Shown here in pieces: positions 15,792 to 22,402 of a DNA stretch of 25,249 nt. The notes beneath the pieces are model-generated. The model made no database searches, had not been told where the DNA came from, and saw only the letters and a program-made list of their open reading frames with translations. The DNA is from CAZPZZ01 sp964591245 (GTDB taxonomy: Bacteria; Acidobacteriota; Vicinamibacteria; Vicinamibacterales; UBA8438), in NCBI GenBank assembly GCA_964591245.1, contig CAZPZZ010000051.1, positions 1 to 25,249 on the forward strand, in the 5' to 3' direction. Positions within the stretch are counted from its first letter, which is position 1. The number at the start of each line of letters is the position of its first letter. The position numbers and the translations under genes are program-made.

Positions 15792-17990
15792 ATGCGCATC
15801 GATTACCGCAAGCATTTCTCGCTTGCGCTCGTTGGGCTGCTGGTGGCCGGGGTTGCTGTTTGGACCACGACGGCCACTGCCCGACAGGCAGAAATGTCTG
15901 ATGGCGTCATCACCGGTACGGTGACCAGTGATTCTGGGCCAGAGGCCGGCGTGTGGGTCATCGCCGAAACTGAGGAACTCGAGACGAAATTCGCCAAGAT
16001 CGTTGTCACCGACGATGACGGGAATTTCGTGCTGCCGCAAATGCCAGACGCCGCGTATGACGTTTGGGTTCGCGGCTATGGTCTGGTTGATTCCGAGAAG
16101 GTGAGCATCTCGACCGGTGCAGAGGGTGTGGCGTTGAACGCGGTCATTGCCCCGACTCCGCGGGATGCTGCCCAGTACTACCCCGGCAATTATTGGTATT
16201 CATTGCTTGAACCACCCGCCCCGAGCGAATTCCCGGGAACGGGTAATGGTGGGAATGGCATCAACCCTGCGATGCGCACCCAGTCTCACTGGGTGGACAA
16301 TATGAAGCAGGGGTGCCAGCTGTGCCACCAATTGGGCAATGAGGCAACCCGTGTGGCCCACCACAAAGACGCGTTTGATTCGGCTGTTGCAGCCTGGGAT
16401 CACCGCGTGCAGACCGGTCAGCGTGGTAATCAGATGTCCAACGCGATGAATCGCTTCGGGCGTGAACCTGCGCTTGAAATGTTTGCCGATTGGACCGAGC
16501 GGATTGCCGATGGAGAGCTCCCTGACGCGCCACCGCGGCCGGAAGGGCTCGAGCGTAATGTGATCGTGACCCTTTGGGACTGGGGAGTGGATACTTCGTT
16601 TATCCATGACGAGATTGCGACGGACAAGCGGAATCCACAGATCAATGCGAATGGGCCGGTCTATGGCGTGTCGGCTGGGCACGGCACGATCACGTTTGTC
16701 GATCCGGTGTCCAATTCGGCAACCGAAGTGACGATTCCCGTGCGTCCCGATCCTGAGACCATGCCGACTCGTTTCCCCGACGTGGGGGTGCCATCCTATT
16801 ACTGGGGTGATGAGGAGCTGTGGGGCGTTAACGCAGATGAGCGGTCTGACCCGCACAACCCGATGCTGGATGCAAAGGGGCGGGTCTGGATGACCTCTAC
16901 GGTGCGGCAGTTCCAGAATCCGTCCTGGTGCCGCGAGGGGTCAGATAACGAGTTCGCTCAGTACTATTCGGTCGGTCGTACCGGTCGTCATGCCTCGTTC
17001 TACGACCCAGCCAACGAAGAGTTCGTGCTCGTTGACACGTGCTTCGGTACGCACCACCTGCAGTTTGGTGAGGACGAGGATGACACGCTCTGGTTCAGCG
17101 GCGACGGCAATGTCGTCGGCTGGCTGAACACCCGGCTCTACGACGAGACCGGTGACGAGCAGGGGTCGCAGGGATGGTGTCCGACTGTGCTCGACACAAA
17201 TGGTGACGGCGAGATCACGAAGCCGTGGAATGAGCCTCGCGACGACAATCCAGATCCGGCGCTGGATACCCGTGTGGCCGGTTTTGGCTACGGGATCATC
17301 GCGAGCCCAACCGATCATTCTGTCTGGATCAGTCGCACCGGGCCTTTCCCAGGCTCCATTGTGCGATTGGACCGAGGCGACAACCCGCCCGAGTCCTGTG
17401 TGGCCGAGATGTATCAGCCGCCGTCCATTGAGAATCAGGATCTCGATCCAATGGCGACCGGTTTTGCCCCTCGTGGCATCGATGTCGATCGCAATGGTGT
17501 CATCTGGGCGGCGCTATCCGGTAGCAGCCACATGGCGAGCTTCGACCGTAGCAAATGTGCGGTGACGAGCGGTCCGACGGCTACTGGGCAGCATTGTCCT
17601 GAGGGATGGACGCTATATCCCGTTCCTGGCCCCACGATGCGAGGGGTTGAAGGTCGGGTGGGTGCTGATTTCCACTACTACAGCTGGGTCGATCAGTACA
17701 ACACGCTCGGAATGGGGGAGAACATTCCCATCGCGAATGGTTCGACGTCAGACTCGTTGCTGGCGCTCGATCCGAAGACTGATGAGTGGGTTGTGCTGAG
17801 GGTTCCATACCCGATGGCATTCTATTCTCGGGGGCTTGACGGTCGTATTGACGATCCGGATACTGGATGGAAGGGCCGCGGCCTTTGGGCCAATTACGGT
17901 TCCAATTACATCTGGCATACCGAGGGTGGAAAGGGGACCAAGAGCAAGATTGTCCACTTCCAGCTTCGGCCAGACCCCTTGGCTAGATAG
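15792..17990 (+). CDS. Secreted carboxypeptidase-regulatory-like / monohaem c / beta-propeller protein
   Basis: A 732-aa exported protein of unknown function. Order of parts: signal peptide (about 1-31, cleavage near ATARQ); a carboxypeptidase-regulatory-like beta-sandwich (about 38-120, with ITGTVTSDSGPEAGVWV and DDDGNFVLPQMP); one haem c site CQLCH at 175-179 in a helical linker with Met215 and Met219 as possible distal ligands; then a long beta-rich region (about 255-732) with repeated strand motifs such as GRVWMTS, DTLWFSG, HSVWISRTG and GVIWAALSG, resembling Vgb-lyase/SMP-30-type six- or seven-bladed propellers. A DTNGDGEIT loop (468-476) resembles an EF-hand calcium site, and several extra cysteines could form disulfides. 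It has its own promoter, ribosome-binding site and terminator, so it is a single-gene unit, divergent from ACIII. A periplasmic electron-transfer enzyme or redox sensor is plausible; I infer no substrate. Confidence 0.75.
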   Translation: MRIDYRKHFSLALVGLLVAGVAVWTTTATARQAEMSDGVITGTVTSDSGPEAGVWVIAETEELETKFAKIVVTDDDGNFVLPQMPDAAYDVWVRGYGLVDSEKVSISTGAEGVALNAVIAPTPRDAAQYYPGNYWYSLLEPPAPSEFPGTGNGGNGINPAMRTQSHWVDNMKQGCQLCHQLGNEATRVAHHKDAFDSAVAAWDHRVQTGQRGNQMSNAMNRFGREPALEMFADWTERIADGELPDAPPRPEGLERNVIVTLWDWGVDTSFIHDEIATDKRNPQINANGPVYGVSAGHGTITFVDPVSNSATEVTIPVRPDPETMPTRFPDVGVPSYYWGDEELWGVNADERSDPHNPMLDAKGRVWMTSTVRQFQNPSWCREGSDNEFAQYYSVGRTGRHASFYDPANEEFVLVDTCFGTHHLQFGEDEDDTLWFSGDGNVVGWLNTRLYDETGDEQGSQGWCPTVLDTNGDGEITKPWNEPRDDNPDPALDTRVAGFGYGIIASPTDHSVWISRTGPFPGSIVRLDRGDNPPESCVAEMYQPPSIENQDLDPMATGFAPRGIDVDRNGVIWAALSGSSHMASFDRSKCAVTSGPTATGQHCPEGWTLYPVPGPTMRGVEGRVGADFHYYSWVDQYNTLGMGENIPIANGSTSDSLLALDPKTDEWVVLRVPYPMAFYSRGLDGRIDDPDTGWKGRGLWANYGSNYIWHTEGGKGTKSKIVHFQLRPDPLAR

Positions 17991-18009
17991 AGGACCTCGC
18001 TGACCAGCC

Positions 18010-18050
18010 TGCGGGCGGTGCTCCTGTATAGAGCCCGCCCGCATTTTTTT
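18010..18050 (+). terminator. Strong intrinsic terminator after the propeller cytochrome gene
   Basis: TGCGGGCGG-T-GCTC (18010-18023) pairs with GAGC-CCGCCCGCA (18031-18043): 13 base pairs with one bulged T and a 7-nt loop, followed at once by seven T (18044-18050). It starts about 20 bp after the stop codon. A weaker 5-bp hairpin with TTTT follows at 18077-18094. Confidence 0.92.
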
Positions 18051-18250
18051 GCTCCCTCCGAGTCTGCGCAGGTTGCCCCAAACACTTGGGTTTTCTCGTC
18101 TCAAGCAATCAGATTCCTCATACGCATCCGATCACGGGACCTCTTGAGTCTGTGTGAGGGTAATTGTGGGCGGGTTGGTCCGCTCGCCAGGCGCGGCTGA
18201 GCAATAGGATATGGTCAAAGGGAAACGCTCAGACAGATCAAGTAACGAAA

Positions 18251-18931
18251 ATGGACGTTTTTCTTGTCCCGGTCGGTGACACAGTCTACGAGGTTTATTA
18301 CGAGCCGAACGAGGCTGATGAGCCGCGGGTCGGTGTGACCGCCTACCTACTGAAGCGAGTGCGTGAGATGGTCACCGCTGAGGAGGAGGCTCGACGACAC
18401 CGCCGGGCGGCCAGGCGAGCTGGCAAGCGCGGAGGTGCCCAGAGTTGGTTGACCCGCACACGCGCGGGGCTCATCCGCGTCCTGGCAGAATGGGTTGCAC
18501 AACAGAGGATGCTCTGGCATTTGCGACATGTCGATACCACCGTGCTCGTGTATCCAGACGATCTGGATGCGAGCGAAGCAATGTTGGCTGCACGCGGTTG
18601 GCTGCAGGGGAGCGTGGAACACCACCGGTTCTGGATGGTCGTGGATGGATTGGGAGTCGCTATCATTGGGCCTTTGTTCTTCTTTGTGCCCGGACCGAAC
18701 CTCATTGCGTGGTATTTTTTCGCCAAGATGGCCGGACATTGGCTGGCGTCCTCCGGTGCGCGGCGTGGCCTGTCCGAGGTCACGTGGGAGGAGCAAAGCT
18801 GCCACACGCTAACGGAGGTACGCCAGGCGTTGACATTGCCGGCGGGCGCGCGACGTCCTCGTCTGCGGGCGCTTTCTGGCGAGTTGCACCTGGGCCAGCT
18901 TGCCGCGTTCATTGAGCGGCGGGCGGGTTGA
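18251..18931 (+). CDS. Membrane protein resembling K+/H+ exchange-related (Mit_KHE1-like) proteins
   Basis: The 226-aa product begins MDVFLVPVGDTVYEVYYEPN, a pattern I associate with bacterial relatives of the mitochondrial K+-H+ exchange-related family (PF10173). After a very basic helical stretch (about residues 46-62, many Arg) comes a paired hydrophobic segment (about 128-165: FWMVVDGLGVAIIGPLFFFV, then a PGPN turn and LIAWYFFAKMAGHWLAS), which looks like a membrane hairpin. The PGPN turn and following helix are characteristic of that family. I chose ATG 18251 because the conserved N-terminus starts there; the frame is open upstream to 18164 but that part is unlike the family. No clear ribosome-binding site. 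It ends just before lpxD. Assignment rests on recalled family pattern and its ion-exchange role here is unproven. Confidence 0.6.
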   Translation: MDVFLVPVGDTVYEVYYEPNEADEPRVGVTAYLLKRVREMVTAEEEARRHRRAARRAGKRGGAQSWLTRTRAGLIRVLAEWVAQQRMLWHLRHVDTTVLVYPDDLDASEAMLAARGWLQGSVEHHRFWMVVDGLGVAIIGPLFFFVPGPNLIAWYFFAKMAGHWLASSGARRGLSEVTWEEQSCHTLTEVRQALTLPAGARRPRLRALSGELHLGQLAAFIERRAG

Positions 18932-18941
18932 CGGTCACGCG

Positions 18942-18950
18942 TGCTATACT
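18942..18950 (+). promoter_or_regulatory. Extended -10-like element just upstream of lpxD
   Basis: TG-C-TATACT is an extended -10 (TGnTATAAT) with five of six hexamer matches. It ends 8 nt before the TTG 18959 candidate start of lpxD, so transcription would begin almost on the start codon. No -35 at normal spacing and no Shine-Dalgarno site are apparent. Confidence 0.35.
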
Positions 18951-18958
18951 GCGCCGTC

Positions 18959-20032
18959 TTGAAGCTTCGCGACGTGGCGGCGCGGCTCGATTGCCGGCTT
19001 GAAGGAGATGGGGACATTGAGGTCCACCGTCTGGCCGGGATAGAGTCCGCTCAGGCCGGCGATCTAACCTTTCTCGCAAACTCCCGCTATTTGCCGGCCT
19101 TGCGTTCTACTCGCGCTGCGGCTGTGATCCTCGCTCCAGATACGGAGTCAGCCCCGTGCCCCATGCTGCGGACCGAGGCACCATATCTCGCGTTCGCGAG
19201 GGCCGTTGCCCTGTTCACAGAAGTGGAGCCGTGTGTTCCTGGTATTCATCCGAGTAGCAGTATTGCTGACGATGCCCGCTTGGGTGAGGGCGTCTCGGTG
19301 GGGCCATTCGTCTCCATCGGGCCAGCGGTTTCGGTCGGTCCGCGGACTGTGATTCATCCGCATGTATGTATCAGTGCGGGGGTGATGATCGGCGCCGACT
19401 GCGTTATTCACTCGCATGTGGCGGTTCGTGAGCGAGTTGAGATCCATGACCGAGTGGTCGTGCAGAATGCCGCTGTACTCGGCAGTGATGGCTTTGGATT
19501 TGCTCGGCGCCCAGACGGGACGCACCAAAAAATCCCCCAGGTTGGCGGTCTTGTCATCGACGACGATGTCGAGGTTGGGGCGCACGTGGCCATTGACCGT
19601 CCGGCCATAGGTGAAACCCGGATCGCGGCTGGAACAAAAATCGATAACCTCGTACAGGTGGGGCACGGCGTCAAGATTGGCCGCAATGCATTACTAGCGG
19701 CGCAGGTCGGTATCGCAGGTAGCACGATCATCGAAGATGACGTGGTGCTGGCCGGTCAGGTGGGTGTGAACGGTCATGTGACGGTCGGAAAGGGGACGCG
19801 AGTGACCGGCCAAACCGGTGTCACGAACACCGTTCCTCCTGGCTCCTTCATTTCCGGTTTACCGGCCATCGACAATCGTGCCTGGCGTAAAGCGGCTACT
19901 TCATTCGCGTTGCTGCCGCAGCTTCGCAAGCGGATTGCGGCATTGGAGCGTCAGTGCGAGAAATTGATGCGTGACCAGGACGATCCCCGCGAACGTGATG
20001 CTACGTCGCACGCAAAATCGAACGAGACTTGA
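18959..20032 (+). CDS. lpxD: UDP-3-O-acylglucosamine N-acyltransferase LpxD
   Basis: LpxD adds the second hydroxyacyl chain, from acyl-ACP, to UDP-3-O-acyl-glucosamine in lipid A synthesis. The N-terminal uridine-binding domain (about residues 1-95) is followed by a left-handed beta-helix of hexapeptide repeats (about 98-310; for example IGADCVIHSHVAV, IGRNALLAAQVGIAGSTII). The catalytic histidine lies in NLVQVGHGVKIG (His236 counted from the TTG start), and GSDGFGFARRPDGTHQKIPQ matches the family substrate loop. The C-terminus is a charged helix ending in a Glu/Asp/Arg-rich tail longer than needed. TTG 18959 places LKLRDVAARL at the N-terminus, as in other LpxD proteins; GTG 18941 would add six residues. 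It heads an envelope gene block ending in lpxB. Confidence 0.95.
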   Translation: MKLRDVAARLDCRLEGDGDIEVHRLAGIESAQAGDLTFLANSRYLPALRSTRAAAVILAPDTESAPCPMLRTEAPYLAFARAVALFTEVEPCVPGIHPSSSIADDARLGEGVSVGPFVSIGPAVSVGPRTVIHPHVCISAGVMIGADCVIHSHVAVRERVEIHDRVVVQNAAVLGSDGFGFARRPDGTHQKIPQVGGLVIDDDVEVGAHVAIDRPAIGETRIAAGTKIDNLVQVGHGVKIGRNALLAAQVGIAGSTIIEDDVVLAGQVGVNGHVTVGKGTRVTGQTGVTNTVPPGSFISGLPAIDNRAWRKAATSFALLPQLRKRIAALERQCEKLMRDQDDPRERDATSHAKSNET

Positions 20033-20105
20033 GCTGGAGCTGGCCCGAGGCAACTCAGGCGACTCCCCGTTATCGTAACTACCACGGCGGAAACATCCTC
20101 AACTC

Positions 20106-20915
20106 ATGCGTCGGTTCGCTGGTCTGGTCGTGCTCGTTGTCGTCATTACCGTTGTTCCTAGTGTGACGGCTCAGACCAGTGGCGCCGCCTCGATGTCTCG
20201 CCCGACGCCCCCTGCGCTCGGATTTCTCACGAGCTATCGGTTTTCACTCGAGGCCGTGCGTGCCGTCAACGCTGGCGATGCTCTTGTCTGGGACACCGAG
20301 GTCGGAGCCGACCTGGACGTCTTCGATTTCGGCTTCGCCCGTGGAAATGTGTTGACGCTGTTCGAATCGATCGTGGGGAACGAGTTTCGCCCTATCGATC
20401 CGAACCTGATCAATTACACGATCGATCTCTCGGTATTCTGGCGTCCTGGCGAAGGTCTTGGCGAGCTCGGGCCGGTGTTGCATCACGTGTCGCGTCATCG
20501 GAGCGATCGGCCGAAGGAGGCCGCAATTGCCTGGAACCTGCTGGGCTTGCAATACGTGAACGCGAAGCGGTTTGGGATCTGGGACGTGGACGTGGGAGCG
20601 CGTGGGCTATGGAAGCTCCAGCGATCATTCGTCGATTACGCTGGGGAGTTCGGTGGCTATGCAGGGATCACACGCCCACTACACCGCTGGGTATCGATAA
20701 TTGCCCGAGGTGAAGCGACTGCGGTACCGGTTGTTCGTTCTCTCAGGAATCGGAACACACAGTTCGGCTCGAAAGTAGAGCTAGGTCTCCGCTTTAATGG
20801 TCTTCGGGGCGTCGGGGAGGTGTTTTTGGTCCGTGAGCGCCGCATTGACACTGACCCGCTGGACCTCGTTCCGAGAACCTTCACGTTGCTCGGTTTCCGC
20901 TTTCTGAGTCACTAG
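20106..20915 (+). CDS. Predicted outer-membrane beta-barrel protein, unknown function
   Basis: I do not recognise a family. The 269-aa product has a clear signal peptide (residues 1-22, hydrophobic LVVLVVVITVV, cleavage after VTA), no later transmembrane helices, and alternating hydrophobic/polar strands with aromatic ends (for example DVFDFGFARGNVLTLFESI, TIDLSVFWRPGEGL, FGIWDVDVGARGLWKL, SKVELGLRFNGLRGVGEVFL). It ends in LLGFRFLSH; the near-terminal Phe resembles the C-terminal signal of outer-membrane barrels. A His-rich turn GPVLHHVSRHRSD with nearby Asp/Glu may be functional. It sits between lpxD and the M16 peptidase pair, so a role in outer-membrane assembly or lipid A modification is possible but is only positional inference. 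Its stop codon overlaps the beginning of the longest M16 frame by one base. Confidence 0.6.
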   Translation: MRRFAGLVVLVVVITVVPSVTAQTSGAASMSRPTPPALGFLTSYRFSLEAVRAVNAGDALVWDTEVGADLDVFDFGFARGNVLTLFESIVGNEFRPIDPNLINYTIDLSVFWRPGEGLGELGPVLHHVSRHRSDRPKEAAIAWNLLGLQYVNAKRFGIWDVDVGARGLWKLQRSFVDYAGEFGGYAGITRPLHRWVSIIARGEATAVPVVRSLRNRNTQFGSKVELGLRFNGLRGVGEVFLVRERRIDTDPLDLVPRTFTLLGFRFLSH

Positions 20916-20977
20916 TGGCGTGCCGTTTCTGCACGGCAGGGCCTTGCGCTCAGCTCTGTACCAGCGGTCGGTCGATA

Positions 20978-20986
20978 TGCCATAAT
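20978..20986 (+). promoter_or_regulatory. Extended -10-like element upstream of the catalytic M16 gene
   Basis: TG-C-CATAAT resembles an extended -10 with five of six hexamer matches, ending 6 nt before ATG 20993. The predicted transcript would begin at about the start codon. No Shine-Dalgarno site is visible. A regular -35 is not apparent. Confidence 0.3.
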
Positions 20987-20992
20987 TCCCGC

Positions 20993-22402
20993 ATGGTGCA
21001 TAGCATGCTTTGGTTCTCGATGACCCGGTCGCGAGCGCACGCCACCCTGTGTGCGGGTGTGGTTGGGATGGGACTTGTTGCGGCGACTGCACAGGCCGCC
21101 GTGCGTCCGGCGAAACTACTCTACGAACTGCATACATTGGACAACGGATTGACGGTGATCTTGTCAGAAGATCATTCGACGCCGATCGTCCATGTACAGC
21201 TGGTCTATCACGTTGGCTCGAAAAACGAGCGTCCCGGGCGTACTGGATTCGCCCATCTTTTCGAGCACATGATGTTCAAGGGGTCTCAGAACGTGTTATC
21301 TGATTCGCACCTGGCGCTAATCTCACAGGTAGGGGGTGACGGAAATGCGTACACCACTGAGGATTCGACCACGTTTCTCCAAACGGTGCCGGCTCAGTAT
21401 CTCCCGCTTGCGCTGTGGCTTGAGGCCGACCGGATGGCCACTCTTCGAATCGATGAGCGGACGTTCGAGGCAGAGCGACAGGTCGTCAAAGAGGAACGCC
21501 GCTGGCGTTACGAGGACACCCCTTTCGGATTGTTGTCTGAGATCATGTACGATCAGGCCTATCGCGTTCATCCGTACAAGCACACCGCTATCGGTAGTAT
21601 GGAAGATCTCGAAGCCGCGTCAGTCGAGGATGTGCAGGAGTTCTTCGATACCTACTACGTACCCGAGAATGCCACGCTTGTGCTGGTTGGCGACTTCGAG
21701 TCGTCCCAGGGGCTCGCGCTGGTCAAACAATATTTTGACCGGGTGCCGAAGGCCAAGAAGGCTGTACCTCGTGACATTCCGCGGGAACCTGTCCAGACCG
21801 AGGAGCGGCGGGTTACGCTGACGCAAAGCGAGAATTGGCCTCTGCCTGCGGTCATCGTTGCGCATCACATCACCTACGATGGGCATCCAGATGCCTATCC
21901 GCTGCATATTGCCGCGAAGGTACTGTCCGATGGGCAAAGTTCTCGCATCTATCGTCGCCTGGTCTACGACCAGTTGGCAGTGTCCGCGTTTGGGGATCGC
22001 AGCATCATCGAAGATCCGAATCTCTTCTACGCTGTGTCCGTTGTCCAGCCAGGTCGGTCCACGGTGGAGTCGGAGCACGCCCTTATCGAGGAGTTAGACC
22101 GCCTCAAGACGGAACTCATCACGGATCAAGAGCTTCTGCGAGCAAAGAATCAGTTCGCCCGGGATTACGTCTTTGGCCGGGCGACCGTCGAGCAAAAGGC
22201 GTCTCACCTGTCTCACGCGGCCGTGATTCATGACGACATTACGACAGTGGATGCGGAGTTCGACATCTTCATGAACATCACGAAGGCGGATGTACAACGA
22301 GTTGCCCAAACCTACTTCACGAAGGAGAACCGTCTGGTGCTCACGATTCAACCTCCGGCGCCGGTAGGGCGTTCATTTCTACGACCTGGGGGGGACCAGT
22401 GA
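20993..22402 (+). CDS. M16 family zinc metallopeptidase, catalytic subunit
   Basis: This is an exported peptidase of the M16B (pitrilysin/processing-peptidase) family. The inverted zinc motif HxxEH is intact (HLFEH, His88, Glu91, His92 counted from ATG 20993), with the distal zinc-binding glutamate in VVKEERRW (Glu167 or Glu168), about 75 residues later as expected. A signal peptide is clear: MTRSRAH followed by LCAGVVGMGLVAAT and AQA cleavage. Mature sequence starts with the family's LHTLDNGLTVILSEDH strand. The region equivalent to the partner's R/Y motif reads RRLVYDQLAVSAFG and has no tyrosine at the usual place. Start is uncertain: GTG 20915, ATG 20993, ATG 21005 and ATG 21020 are in frame, and none has a good ribosome-binding site. 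It overlaps the next M16 gene by 4 bp (GTGA), so they form one heteromeric pair. Confidence 0.9.
   Translation: MVHSMLWFSMTRSRAHATLCAGVVGMGLVAATAQAAVRPAKLLYELHTLDNGLTVILSEDHSTPIVHVQLVYHVGSKNERPGRTGFAHLFEHMMFKGSQNVLSDSHLALISQVGGDGNAYTTEDSTTFLQTVPAQYLPLALWLEADRMATLRIDERTFEAERQVVKEERRWRYEDTPFGLLSEIMYDQAYRVHPYKHTAIGSMEDLEAASVEDVQEFFDTYYVPENATLVLVGDFESSQGLALVKQYFDRVPKAKKAVPRDIPREPVQTEERRVTLTQSENWPLPAVIVAHHITYDGHPDAYPLHIAAKVLSDGQSSRIYRRLVYDQLAVSAFGDRSIIEDPNLFYAVSVVQPGRSTVESEHALIEELDRLKTELITDQELLRAKNQFARDYVFGRATVEQKASHLSHAAVIHDDITTVDAEFDIFMNITKADVQRVAQTYFTKENRLVLTIQPPAPVGRSFLRPGGDQ

Noticed and set aside
16200..16856. 218-codon minus-strand frame opposite the propeller cytochrome
   Set aside because: No recognisable domain, His/Arg/Ile-rich shadow composition, while the plus strand encodes a consistent protein with motifs.
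18343..19017. 224-codon minus-strand frame opposite the K+/H+ exchange-like gene and lpxD start
   Set aside because: Ser/Arg/Thr/Pro-rich shadow that runs across two genes on the other strand.
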